In this document: positions 1 through 10,457 of the stretch, in pieces
How the letters are laid out: each line of letters begins with the position of its first letter
Numbering within the stretch: position 1 is the stretch's first letter
From: Mesotaenium endlicherianum
Taxonomy: Eukaryota > Streptophyta > Zygnematophyceae > Zygnematales > Mesotaeniaceae
Assembly (NCBI GenBank): GCA_009602735.1
Contig: WELA01012094.1
Location: 108,760-143,443 of the forward strand
Direction of reading: 5' to 3'
DNA length: 34,684 nt
Translations under genes and position numbers: made by a program
Notes under the pieces: model-generated
What the model was told of the DNA's origin: nothing
Databases searched by the model: none
What the model saw: only the letters and a program-made list of their open reading frames with translations

Positions 1-68
<68 letters not shown>

Positions 69-90
69 TGTGCGCGTGTGCGTGCATGTG
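1..90. repeat. (TC)n then (TG)n microsatellite
   Basis: Bases 1-50 are an uninterrupted TC dinucleotide run that changes at 51 into a TG run, decaying into TGCG/TGCA near 80-90. It lies in what looks like an intron or upstream region of the exons that follow. The array touches the window edge, so its full length is unknown. Confidence 0.97.
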
Positions 91-161
91 TCTGCCTGTA
101 TTGTGTGCCTGTGCACCGTGCCAAACAGAGCAACTCAGGTCTAACATATTTGAGACTGCAG

Positions 162-842
162 GATGTGAGTGCTGAGCTGGCATACCTGGACGCTCTCGTG
201 GCAACCAAGACGACATCGCAGGTATGTGCATGGCTCTCTCCCTTTTTCTTTATCTTGTGGATGTAGCTGCTTCCCCTTGTTCTTCCTCCGAGAAGCCAAA
301 TATGAGGGTGGTGCTGTGGACCGGGGGGAGAGCAGGAGATGCTGGAGGCATCAGTAGTGAGCTCTGCTGATACCGGCAATGGGGAACCCTCTCCCAGGAA
401 GACCAGCTTCCCGCGCAACACCACCACCACCACCACGGCCGCCACTACCACCACCAGCAGCAGCAGCAGCCCGGGACTGCTTGACAATGATCAGCAACAG
501 CAGCGGCAGCCGCAGCAGCAGCAGTGTGGCACGTGGAGTGAGGTCGCCCTCATCGGGGGGGGACTCAGCAGCAGCAGTGGGGCCTCAGCGCACGACGACG
601 CCGCGCTCAGTGACTGCTACTACTTGTACTACTCGCCCAGCATGCTGCGCAGCCCGTCCAGCAGCACCCACTCTGGCGCCAGTAGCAGCATCTGGAGTGT
701 CCCGGGCGTTTCCCTCCTCGCCAAAGCGGACTTTCAAGGTCCCCCTATTTCTACGCATGGCAGTTGCAAGCCCTGGGCTGCGGACGGGGAGGACGAGGAG
801 GATCTCTTCGTAGCAAGCCTCCTGTCTAAGCTGCTCATTTGA
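162..842 (+). CDS. 3' end of an unrecognised spliced host gene (exons 162-221 and 336-842)
   Basis: Bases 162-221 form a 60-bp phase-0 exon: acceptor ...GACTGCAG at 160-161, 20 codons beginning DVSAELAYLDALV, and donor CAG|GTATGT at 221/222. The terminal exon is most simply read from 336 (acceptor GAGAGCAG) to the TGA at 840-842, keeping frame. It encodes about 168 residues of low-complexity Thr, Ser and Gln runs, a Tyr-containing middle, and an acidic C-terminus with GEDEEDLF followed by a hydrophobic tail. Another acceptor at 265-266 has a better pyrimidine tract but leads to a stop after 12 codons, so an alternative short isoform is possible. The splice signals and intact frame support a real gene. 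The family is not recognised and the 5' part lies outside the window. Confidence 0.5.
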
Positions 843-1566
843 ACACTCTCAGAAGAGAACCTTGGCATGACCACCAGGCAGGCAGGCGAGGCTGGCAGGC
901 GGGTAGGAGGGCGTCCGTCCGCCCCTGCTTGCAACTTGCTGATTCAATACAAGCTGGAATAGTGTAATGTTATGGAGGATGTCATATAACGCTTTAGCGG
1001 CAACAGCTGCGTAGAAGTGGGCTAACTGTTTATATTTGGTGACATGGCCCACACGCTTGTACGGAGCTGTATGGACCAACATAATGAGGCGCCGTTGGCG
1101 TTGGCATTGGTCTGCTGGGCAACTGACACGGTTTTGTTGCTGCATGCAGGCCATGAGAGGGGGCGATTGATGCTACCCCACAGCACCTCCTTTCCCCTGC
1201 CAGAAGGGAGCGGGACGTGAAATGCCTGCATGGCCTGCAGCTTCTCACTGCAGGGAGTGCTTGAGAGCCCAGTAATACTGGCCTGTGTACCAGTCATGGC
1301 CCATCTGTGCATTTGGGGCGTGATGCTTCTTGTAATGGTGACGTGGACAGGGTGGTGTCCACTCACCAATGTCAGTCGTAGCATGTTCCAATTTAAGGGA
1401 AGCACGAGCAGGTGCATTTTATGGGTAATGTATGCGTACGCTTGAATTGGAATAGGTGGAGTGGCTTGTGTTGTACTACATACAATTGTGTCAAGCCGGT
1501 GCTGTAGAGTCCTAGTGAGTGACTGCAATAGTCATTCATGCGTTGGTTGTCAGCAAAGTGAGAGAG
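843..1566. other. Non-coding stretch downstream of the first gene
   Basis: No recognisable gene, splice pattern or repeat. Open frames on both strands here lack coding character and overlap one another. The first few hundred bases are presumably the 3' UTR and flank of the gene ending at 842. Confidence 0.5.
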
Positions 1567-1770
1567 ATGGGTGAGTTGCGCTTGGGTGCGTGCTTACAAA
1601 AATTTAAGAAACTTATGTACACAACTATGAAAAACCACAAAAGTAAAGGTACAGTTTTTCGTGCTGTGTACAAGCCAATCATAAACGCAATTGAACCTTT
1701 TGTGCCACTTCAACCTGTCTATCGTGCACTCAAGAAGGATGGCATGCCAAGATTTATGTTCATACACTAA
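1567..1770 (+). CDS. Small hypothetical ORF, 67 residues
   Basis: ATG at 1567 opens 67 codons to a TAA at 1768-1770. The product is basic, with many Lys and Phe residues: KFKKLMYTTMKNHKSKGTVF near residues 13-32, then a hydrophobic segment with IEPFVPLQPVYRALKKDG. The composition is more protein-like than that of surrounding frames. However, it is AT-rich, has no neighbour in an operon-like or spliced arrangement, and the family is not recognised. It could be a fragment of a decayed gene or element. Confidence 0.25.
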   Translation: MGELRLGACLQKFKKLMYTTMKNHKSKGTVFRAVYKPIINAIEPFVPLQPVYRALKKDGMPRFMFIH

Positions 1771-2541
1771 ACAGTGTGAGTTGAGCGATATTACGTGAAC
1801 ATAGTGTGAGGTACTAGAACACTACACGTAACTGTTGAATACGAGACTCCGTAATATTAATTCCAGTTTATTCATGGAAAGTGATGTTGGGCATTAGTTT
1901 ATTCCTAATTTTTGAACAGAATGAACATTGTTCAAAGTACGCATGAGAAATTTGTGGAATACCTACTGTATCTTTGAATGCAAGAGTTGCAGACTGCATT
2001 TGTCCATTCATAGAACCAAGTTTCGGATGAAGCATGTAGTGCGCTTTATGTTGTTGGTTCGTCTTCTCATCTCTTGTACGTTGGCAAGTCAAATTTGATT
2101 CTCTGTGGCAAGCTCCAAGTTACGAAAGAAGGCTCGCGGTTACTTTTACACGTAATGACTGTTTGTTGCACTTAAGCCATAAATTATGGTACATGAGTAA
2201 GACAAGCTAAGGTGATGGAAGGTGATTCTGAGGAAGGTCACTTTGTAAGTTGGTGCAACCCACGGTGGCCAAAAAAGTGCTCCGATGGATTCTCTGCAGG
2301 GACCTCGCCAACCTTTTCATACGTTTGTTAGTACTGCAGCTCCTGAGACTTCCTGCGTTTGAATCAAGTAAATGCTTTCCCAGTCGCTCTAGGCCGACGA
2401 TCAGTCAAACTTGGTGGCCCAAAACAGGTCGGCCGCCAATATAACTCTGCATTCACAAACTGCAGAGTCCCATTTATTGTGCCTTCGCTGGTGTCGTGCA
2501 TAAAGAGGTTGTACGGGCCTAACGATTTAAATGATATATAA
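1771..2541. other. AT-rich intergenic DNA, nothing recognised
   Basis: No gene, repeat or splice structure stands out between the small ORF and the left end of the piggyBac element. Open frames here are short and overlap on both strands. Confidence 0.5.
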
Positions 2542-2552
2542 CACTAGCTTTA
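2542..2552 (+). repeat. PB1 left terminal inverted repeat
   Basis: CACTAGCTTTA, matching the reverse complement of 5889-5899, and preceded by the ATAA target copy at 2538-2541. Confidence 0.85.
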
Positions 2553-3011
2553 ATGCCACTGGGACCAAAGCCAACCTCATAACAGCCCTTCTTTGGATGC
2601 TCATGATAAATAGAGTACTTATGTGGTATGTGAAAGTGATATATTTGGAATGTCCTTTGAATAAGGATTCTGGCAATGTACTTTTTCCGATTTTTGCGGC
2701 ATTTTTCATTGTACTTTTTTGTACTTGAATGGTAACACACGTGTGACCCGCAAAAGGTGCATTTCTACTGGGCGCAATATCCAAAGAAGTACAACAGATT
2801 TCAAGGTCCTGATTTTTTCTAGCATACATCCTGATGTAGTGATCACACTGCACTTGACAGATTTGCATTTTGTTCAACACTTTGTATACACTAACATGCT
2901 AAAGTTTAGGCCCAAAACTGACACCAGCTTTTTTGGACCTGGTCCCATAATTTCACTAAGAGATGCACCATGCAGCTTCACTAAATGGGTCATATAATTT
3001 CCAAAATTTGA

Positions 3012-3151
3012 TGGAATGCATTCAAATAAGTTTCAGAGCATTCATAACAAGGTACTCTACCATCCTATACACAAGAGCAGTTGGAATGCATTCAAATAAG
3101 TTTCAGAGCATTCATAACAAGGTACTCTACCATCCTATACACAAGAGCAGT
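3012..3151. repeat. Perfect 70-bp tandem duplication inside PB1
   Basis: Unit 3012-3081, starting TGGAATGCATTCAAATAAG, is repeated base for base at 3082-3151. It lies in the 3' non-coding part of PB1, about 0.5 kb from the left end. Identity is complete, so the duplication is recent or an assembly product. Confidence 0.95.
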
Positions 3152-3280
3152 AAAATTATGTAAAGAAAATCATGACTTTTACCACATTAGGCCCCAAGGA
3201 CTAGTCGTCAAAACTGAAGTTTAGAGCACATAATGTGTGCACAAAAATTGTATTTTGAGTCTTTATTGCTACCAATGGTA

Positions 3281-5620
3281 CTACTTCTTAGGGCAGCCAT
3301 TAGGCAACCTCTTCCTGCCTACATCCAAGTGGTCAATGTTCTTGGTAGTGTGGTAGATCTCAAAGCAGGGACTAGGATGCAAGATGACGTTGCAGGGCAC
3401 ACACATGTATTCACATCTACTCTTCCTGCCTGCAGCCCCTTTGTCAAACTTCTTAGGAGAGCACACTACACAAGACCTTCTCTCTCCTTTGTTGACCTTG
3501 TCTGGGCAGTGACTGCCAGTCCATCCCTGCTCTCCAGAAGCTCCTGTTGAACTTGATCTTGTCTGCCTGTCGCGAGGATGAACCCACTCCGACAGCTCTT
3601 TCACTAGCCGCAACATGAAAGAATATCTGTCAGCACCAGGGTGAGCCAGCTCATACAAGAAGTATGCATTTGCAATGGCACCATCAAACAGGCCCCAGTA
3701 CAAGCGGTGCCACCACTTCCTAGCCACCTGCTCTGTCTCTACTGAATAGTTGTCCCTCAAGCAAAGTTTGTCAAACTGGTCAACGGGGTCTTTGTATTAG
3801 TTATAGGGCTTCACAACATCAGGAGCAGGTTTAGTGCTAGTCTCTCCTCCCTTCTGCCTTCTCTCAACTTCAACCACATTCAAGCCTCTATAATAAGACA
3901 AGAAGTAGACTGGCTTCTCGTCCTGCCAGACAACTGCTACTTGTTCGGGCCAATCTTGTTCTGCCTCTCTCTCGCCTGCAGGTACATCTAGGACCAGGTC
4001 CTTGATAGGATAGTGCTTTCTATTGACAACAGTACGAGTAGCTCCATGACCTAGGTTAGACAACTCTCTCACAAGTACAGGGCTAGTAAAGCCTCTGTCT
4101 AAGACAAAGCTGTAAGTCTGCCCCTGGGGCAAAGTGCTCACCATCTCCAACACAACTGTAGTATTCCTGCCTATTCTCTTGACCATGTCAAATACTACAA
4201 AATTGTAGCAATAGTATGTTATACTGTCAACCAAAGTAAACAACTCAATACCAAACTTATAAGGCTTTTTTGGGCAATACACCCGGACTGGGCATTGTCT
4301 ATTTCTAGTCGGGATAAGCCGCTCATCCACAGTCAAGTGCTCACCTGGATTGTAGTATTGCTTGAATGTACTCTTGAGCAAGTCTATGAATGGCTGACAT
4401 TGCCATAGTCTATATTCTCTAGAAGCTGTAGGAAACACATCTCTACCAGCATTTGAAATGATGTGCAAGTAGGACTTTATCTGGACCCACCTATCTCTGG
4501 ACATGTACTTTCCAAAAGTTGGAAATGGTACAGGATCAAAACTGTCACTTCTCCAATACATTGTATACCTAAGCAAAGGGTTGAGTGCCATAGCAATGCA
4601 TAGCCCATGCCACAAAATGACCTCACTGGTGGTAAGAATGACCCATTTCTTAGCACCTTCAATTTGAGCATACTCATTTGTTGCAGCAGCCATCTGGTCA
4701 TACCACTCTATGCCAACCAAGAGACAAAGCACAGCAAATGGGCTGAATGTATGAAACATCCTGGTACTGACTCTGGCCATGCCTGTGCCCACAGTGCTGA
4801 CAGGCTTAACCAACCATGGGGGCACTTCACTTTCCTCTGCAGGTCTCCAACTGTACTCTTCTCCTCCTCTGTTTGCTGGCTCCACAGGCGTCACAGGCTC
4901 CAGCACTTGCTCCTCATCTTGAGTTGCCACCAGGGACTCACCTTCGGTCTCCAGCTCCGAGTCACTGCTGAATTCTTTTTCATCTGAGACCCTATTCTTC
5001 TTCTTCTTGTAGCCTTTGTGTGCTCTCTTCTTTGCACCCTCTCTTGCTACTACCACTCTGTTTATCCTCTCCTCTCTATTGCAGGGCACACTCATGTCTG
5101 GTCCAATCTGTTTTGCAGGTCTACCTCTCTTCCGCCTTAGTTCTGCAGGATCTAAGGCTGAGTCTGATTCTGTCTCACCCTCAGATGCATCTGCTTGTGG
5201 TGTATCAGTGACTCCAGGGGTGCTTTGAGTGACAGGAGTGACAGGTTTCACTTGAAATGCTCTTTTGCTAGTTTCTTGCGAAATTGGGTTAGAAGAAGCC
5301 TCCACCCTCACTACTCCCTCATATGGGCAAAACCACCTAAACTCGGGTACAATGGGCATATATTGTAGAATCTGCTTGCGACCACATGTTTTGTACTCCC
5401 CATCGTACCCAAAGTGGATTTTATACTTGGTTTTCTTTGTTTTATGCACCTCTTCTTCAAGAATTCCTACCAAAAAGAACTCTTCATAGTGCTCTCCGAA
5501 CTCTTGCGCAGCCCAACTCTCACCCCAAATCTTGCTAGGAGGGAGTCTCTTAATGCCTACCCCTATTACAAAGCCTGTAGAAGAAGAAGCCATGGCGGCC
5601 ATGGCTGTTTGAGTCTGCAA
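3281..5620 (-). pseudogene. PB1 transposase, piggyBac family (DDE_Tnp_1_7 type), one premature stop
   Basis: A 780-codon frame runs from ATG (5620) to the stop at 3281-3283, broken once by TAA at 3797-3799 (codon 608). Such transposases cut and paste the element at TTAA-like sites using three Asp residues. Those seen here are D432 in LTVDER, D508 in VLDRGFTS, and D614 in VDQFD just after the stop. Residues 20-95 form an extra N-terminal module (FFLVGIL...KIHFGYDGEY...QYMP). RRKRGRP at 162-168 is an AT-hook, and 195-210 is a Lys-rich likely nuclear signal. The core spans roughly 285-580. After the stop come the last catalytic Asp and a Cys-rich C-terminal domain (CVVC...CEYMCVPC...PCF) that in this family binds the transposon ends. 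The stop removes both unless read through. The rest is clean, suggesting recent loss. Assignment is confident. Confidence 0.9.
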
Positions 5621-5888
5621 TTGACAATCAACAGAGAGTGAAAATAAACAAAATTGAAGGTGAATATTGAACCAAACTTAGCACTGTTCTTGGCCGGCAA
5701 TTTGAAGTATCTCCGTCGATACTTGTTCGTTTGCCCTGTCTCTAATTTGCCGGTGGGGTTCACGTGTTCGTGCTTCTAGAGAGCCTGTTTCAGGCAATTT
5801 GGATAAAAATAAATTAAGGTTAGGGCCCGTAGAAAATGACCTAGTTATGGGACAAATACTGGTTCCAGAACCAAAAAAGGACCCACCG

Positions 5889-5899
5889 TAAAGCTAGTG
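5889..5899 (-). repeat. PB1 right terminal inverted repeat
   Basis: Reads TAAAGCTAGTG on the plus strand, the reverse complement of the left end. It is followed by the second ATAA target copy at 5900-5903. Confidence 0.85.
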
Positions 5900-6173
5900 A
5901 TAAAATAAGAGTCACTTATATTTGTTGAAATGATGAGTGAGTACAATTTAGAATGGGTACCTCAAAGCAAAAATTGGAACATATCATTTGATCAATTACA
6001 TGCAAAGCAAGCAGAAGGATCCTAGCAGCTTATACGTACTCAAACCAACACTCCCACCATATTGATGGAAGTAGTAACAACAGCAGCAGCGTAAGCACTC
6101 CTCACATGCATGCATGTTTGCCATATTTGTTGTGCCAGAGCACCGTGATCGATTATATATGACTTTGGAGAGT

Positions 6174-6843
6174 TGTAATGAATCAATGTATTGCTAGATA
6201 TAATACTTATTTGAATACAATATTTATTTAAGTTCAGTGTGTTCAACTTTACTTAGTATTAAGTCTGATGGACCTTCAGTAACATTCAGTATAATGACTC
6301 AGCCGAGGGCTAAAGGCTGCTTGCTCACACATTATCAATGAATTGCCTAGACATGCATCTAAGTGAGATATGCCAGATGAGTGGCCAGAGGATACCCTTG
6401 GGTGGATTGCGATTTGGTGTGATGGGAGATGGTTGTGGATTTGGTTAACCAAGGTCCGACCGACGTGGTTAACTCCCGGGTAGGCGGTTCCATTGCATTG
6501 ACCGTTGAACAGTAAACTCATTTCATGTACATATGATAGGACTTGCCGTCGAGTTTGGTATTCGGAAACAAGGCCAACTCTCTTGTACTACTGACGGAGA
6601 AACATCTGAATCCAAGGCCAGAAGCCATTGATACGAATTGTATTCTAACTTTGCGTATGTATGAGTTCTACTAATTGCGTTATTGATGCTCGTTTACTTG
6701 CATTTGACGTATGGGTATTGTAATGCTAGTTGTGGAATTGTTTGATGATTACTAAGTATCCATAAAGTACCATAAAGATTACTCGTTGATATAAAGGTCT
6801 TTAATTGATTGTTATTGGCCTATTGCTAAGTCGGTTCATTTTA
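6174..6843 (+). repeat. Family A 5' LTR (copy L1)
   Basis: Begins TGTAATGAATCA and ends TTCATTTTA; other copies end in TTCATTTCA, the canonical CA. It aligns through its length with the LTRs at 21568-22228, 24768-25485 and 33942-34684, and is followed after one base by a primer-binding site, which sets orientation and end. TATAAAG near 6792 and several CAGC/GCTG inverted motifs are present. Confidence 0.88.
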
Positions 6844-6844
6844 G

Positions 6845-6856
6845 TGGTATCAGAGC
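6845..6856 (+). other. Primer-binding site of family A
   Basis: TGGTATCAGAGC is complementary to the 3' end of plant initiator methionine tRNA (GCUCUGAUACCA). Its place one base after the LTR is where minus-strand synthesis starts in LTR elements. Confidence 0.9.
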
Positions 6857-6875
6857 TCTTATCACGGTTTTTTGA

Positions 6876-8640
6876 ATGGTATCAAAGACACGGTCTCAAA
6901 CTAGCAACTCTCAAAATATGGAGAATCAAGATAATGAAAACAGGGAGATTCAGGGTAAGAACGAAGACGTAGAATTCCGCACTTATGATGAGGTACTCGC
7001 AACTAGAGAGGCCACAGAAGCTAATGAAGCGGCGGCGGCCCTCGCTGCAATAGCCGCCCAGCAAGCTGAGGAAGATCTCCTCAATATTGAGGCTAAACGA
7101 TTAGCTAAGGTAGAGGAGGAGGCAGATGTGAATGGCGACGTTTGGTTGACAACAGAACGGTCGAAGATATGATGGCGAAAAGGGCCAGTCTTCGGAACCA
7201 ACCTCCTGCTGGAGCTATTACTGTACCTTCCAGCCAGATAAATGGACAGTTGGGTGAAGCAGCAATTGCTAATGCAGCAGCAAGAGGATATGTTGAAGCT
7301 GGCGCTGAGCAATTGAATGCTGTTGCCGGTAGATTGCCACCTCATAATGTTGACTTGGGTGCATTGCTTGTTCAAATGCAATCTCAGATGACAATGATGT
7401 ATCGGTCCCAACAGGAGGACAAGAGGATTATGATGGCATTGTTGCATGAAAAGGACCAAATGGGTTCCCATACTACTAGTGGTGGCAGGGGGCCTAGCAG
7501 GCTAAAGCCAAAGTCACCTCAAGACTATGACCCTGAGGGAAATTACCTGATAAAGTTTCTCGGTAATGTCTCAGTAGCTAGAGAATTATCCAGACATGCA
7601 AAAATCTGAAAAGATCAGGCACACTGGTGATTTGTTGAAAGGCAGCGCAGCAGATTGGTGGCTTTTTTACAAAGAAGAGCGTAAGCCTAACCAACTCGGT
7701 GACCCTACAGGGGAAGAATTCGTTGAGCAGTTGCATGAGAAGTTCGATATCATCAATCAGATGGAGAAAGCTATTGATGCAGTGATCTCCTTGTCACTGA
7801 AGCAAACCACTTTAGTTGCTGAGTATGCGCAGAAGTATCAGGAAAACATGATGAAGTAGCCTGCGTTGCCAGACTTGTGTACATTTGCATACTTTTAATT
7901 TGGCTTGAGGCCTGAGGTCTCGGGTCATTTTGCTTTGAAAAAGTATGAGAAGCTGGTTGACTTGATCCAAGACATTGATGCTTATGATCAGCAGCAGTTC
8001 ACCTATAAGCGCCAGAGTACTGCTTTGGTGGCTAAGATTGTCAAAAGGCCACATGGTTCCTACAATGCAACTGGAGGAGATCAGGCTGAGAATGATTAGA
8101 TGGATGAGCAAGAGTACTCAGGGTACGAGTACAATGCCATACAATCTAGAGGGAGAGGTGGGTACTCTCGAGGAGGCTTTGGAAGAGGTGGTGGTAGGAC
8201 TAAGCCGAGACCAGCCTCAGCAAACTCGATTTGCTACCATCGTTAGTAGAGAGGCCCCTACCGAGAACAGTGATCTAAGAAGCACCTACCAAAGGTGAAA
8301 AGAAAGGACCAGCCTTTAAAACACAACAACAGTCAGTAATCCAGTCTACTAACTGTGAGGAGGCTAGAGGTAGTGAGTCATCGCTAGCTGCCCTTGTAGC
8401 AGGTGTTGTGGGCCCTGCTAAACGGAATTCACTATGCAAACCTGACAACCAGATTAAGGAGACCATCAGCAATATAGATCTTCAAAGAGTGCACCCTCTA
8501 GACGACCTTGTTCAATATGATGTCTTTGCTAAGTCAGGATAACAATGCAACAGTCAATAAGAGCTAGTCCCTCGTGTTCTATTGCATTGCATGATCGCAG
8601 GTAGGAAGGTAGGGGCCTTTGTTGACACTTTTTTTGGTAG
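6876..8640 (+). pseudogene. Family A gag with protease remnant, heavily decayed
   Basis: Coding starts at ATG 6876 (MVSKTRSQTS). After an acidic, Ala-rich coil it shifts frame near 7143 and again near 7600. The capsid-like core follows (GSAADWWLFYKEE near 7650, then EEFVEQLHEKF and an EYAQKYQENM segment), as in Ty3/gypsy gag. In-frame stops are TAG 7857, TAA 7896, TAG 8097, TAG TAG 8244-8249 and TGA 8271. An RG-rich stretch precedes a degenerate CCHC zinc knuckle at 8232-8273, with spacing C-x2-C-x4-H-x4-C but only the first Cys intact. Another shift near 8290 leads to GRKVGAFVDT near 8600-8630, which resembles the retroviral-type protease active site, with the expected Gly-Ala after DT lost. 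This gene built the particle and is no longer functional. Confidence 0.75.
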
Positions 8641-8861
8641 TCAGGAATCTGCCCTCACAAATACACTATCACATTCAACTGCACGCATACTTACACATCA
8701 CAGAGTTACGTTTTCGAAATACTTGTGTCAAGCTTAGCACTCTCATTCACTCCTGCAAGATAAATTAAGCTAGGCTGTAACTACGTTCTTATTCATTATT
8801 CCCCTTCGTGGGTCCTGTACTCTCTTACTATACTACCTGAACTATTCCATGGGTGAGCAGG
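8641..8861. other. Spacer between protease remnant and second ORF of family A
   Basis: No reverse transcriptase, RNase H or integrase motif can be read in any frame here, although pol would be expected after protease. This is where pol was deleted or never present. Confidence 0.5.
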
Positions 8862-9797
8862 ATGACCAAACAGAAGGATGAACTTAAGAGGAAGAGGAAG
8901 GTGGACGAGGCTCGAAAATAGTACCAAGAATTCCAGAATGACATTGAAGCCACTTCACTCTCAGGACGAGAGGCAAATTGGCGACGACTAAAGAAGGAGG
9001 CTGAGAAGAAAAGGGAAGAGGAAGAATGGGCCAGGAAAGAGGAGCAAGACAGGAAGGCTGAGGAGGAAAGACTCAGAAAAGTTGATGAGGACAGGAAAGC
9101 TAAGGAGGAAAGACCACGTAAAGCAAAAGAGGAAAGGAAGAAGCAAGTGGAGAGCTATTGCTATACAATCCTGGGCAAGAGATTAGACTCGCTGTTGGAG
9201 GTACTAAAGTTTGCCCGGTAGAACGGGGCAGCAGAGCAGAGAGCAACCCTGCAAAGAGAGGGATAGGGAGTTGTGGACAAGTATATTATGATCCACACAG
9301 GACTTCTCTTGTACGATGACTATGCCAGGTAGGTGGGGTACACTGTCAAGGAAGCCAAGGTCTTAACCATACAACCAGAGGATCCACCAGTACCTGTACC
9401 AGGGATAATAGGATCTTACAGGGTTATTAGAATAACCTTGATTCTACCGGATAGCTTCAGAGATGTAACATCCTACCACGGGTTTAAACCTATGTATAAT
9501 GAGGTGAAGAGGAGGAGCTGGGAATTCTTGACCAGCCAACGAATGTTCTTAGTCCACTTGTATCCCTTCACTCTGAAGAGGGCAGACTCGGCATACTTTA
9601 AACAGCCTACGGATTGGCGCTGGATGACCATGAACGTGGAGGACCAGGAGAATGACAGGGCTGTGAAGAACGACTTCCACCCCGCGTTGGACAGCACCAT
9701 CAGCCTGCCTCCTCACATTGCACCTTAGAACCCTAGACTGGATGGGCTCACGGAATGCATGAGTAACGAGATGACTACTTCGCCAATCAATTAGGTG
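8862..9797 (+). pseudogene. Family A second ORF, coiled-coil protein of unknown function, decayed
   Basis: One frame runs from ATG 8862 through about 312 codons. It is interrupted by TAG at 8919, 9219, 9264, 9330, 9726 and 9792, with protein-like sequence continuing across the first five. The first third is a charged coiled coil rich in Lys, Arg and Glu (EEEWARKEEQDRKAEEERL), ending in a helix with SYCYTILGKRLDSLLEVLK. The rest (about 9333-9728) is a globular-looking domain with GFKPMYNEVKRRSWEF and KRADSAYFKQPTDWRWMTM. Most stops sit where Gln would fit, as if CAG had become TAG. The chromovirus interrupts the frame soon after; the probable C-terminus is at 19502-19669. No known family is recognised. 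It could be an accessory gene placed after pol, or a captured host sequence. Confidence 0.55.
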
Positions 9798-9816
9798 TGA
9801 TCGTTTCAAACGAGAG

Positions 9817-10226
9817 GTCGCGGGTTCAAATCTGCATGGATTCAAAGTAACTTTGCATAATCGTTTCATTTGAGTTTTACGACTTCGTTCGGGTTAACGA
9901 CTCGTCGTTCATCCGAAGTCAATGACTGTGCATTATCCGAAATAATGACAATCAATATAATCTAATCAATCCGTAATTGAATAGGTTATCATCCCATAAT
10001 TATTCAAAGTACTTTGTGAATAATTATGTTGTACTATTGCGAAATAATTGAATTACTATACGACGCTTTTTACCATAGCATTTTGGTCGTTTTGCTAATT
10101 GACCAGGAATTAGTCGGCACGCGCGTGTGGCAAATAATTGATCAAGATGCAGTCATTTATCAAATACTATATTTAGGTGATTGGGAAAACGTCCCAAATA
10201 CGCATAAAATAGCTCAGATCGTTACA
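9817..10226 (-). repeat. Chromovirus 3' LTR
   Basis: Aligns with 19097-19501 in the same orientation, with many substitutions and several indels. On the plus strand it ends CAGATCGTTACA, so the LTR starts TGTAACGATCTG on the minus strand. The purine tract lies immediately beyond. Sequence below 9817 does not match the corresponding roughly 80 bases of the 5' LTR, so the far end is replaced or lost. Confidence 0.75.
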
Positions 10227-10241
10227 CTCCTTCCCCTTAAA
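10227..10241 (-). other. Chromovirus polypurine tract
   Basis: On the minus strand this reads AAGGGGAAGGAG directly before the TG of the 3' LTR, the standard primer for plus-strand DNA synthesis. Confidence 0.82.
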
Positions 10242-10457
10242 AAGAACTTAACGTCCTCGTTAAACCTCGTCTTATAAGTCTAATCTGCCAATATTGATCG
10301 TAATCATCGAAATACACTGGTGAGCAAATGGACTTTGCATCATCACAGGGACGGAAAAGAGCGATTACTTGACTGCGTCTCTTTTGCTTTTGTTCCTTGG
10401 CTTACAACTTGTACCAGGTAGCAGACTTCTCGTGGCACAGAGCTTTTGAGCAGTGGT
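10242..10457. other. Short untranslated stretch between chromodomain stop and polypurine tract
   Basis: About 216 bp of 3' untranslated chromovirus sequence, with nothing else visible. Confidence 0.5.

Larger units (their letters stand above)
2542..5899 (-). mobile_element. piggyBac-like DNA transposon PB1, 3358 bp
   Basis: The left end at 2542 reads CACTAGCTTTA, and the right end at 5899 reads the reverse complement of CACTAGCTTTA, giving an 11-bp perfect inverted repeat. Weaker similarity follows inward (GGGACC against GGGTCC). Both ends are flanked by ATAA (2538-2541 and 5900-5903), a direct 4-bp target duplication. One transposase gene occupies 3281-5620 on the minus strand. About 740 bp of non-coding DNA lie between its stop and the left end, including a 70-bp tandem duplication. 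The termini share CACTAG with PB2, so the two belong to one superfamily branch. Confidence 0.88.

Noticed and set aside
339..813. Alternative Pro/Arg-rich frame 379-813
   Set aside because: It overlaps the spliced-in frame ending at 842 and looks like the shadow of CAG/CCA repeats.
4477..5641. Several plus-strand frames across the PB1 transposase
   Set aside because: Antisense shadows of the transposase gene, which has clear catalytic motifs.
9738..9845. tRNA-like element with GGTTCAAATC box
   Set aside because: The box is shared with the other chromovirus LTR and no A box or cloverleaf could be drawn around it.
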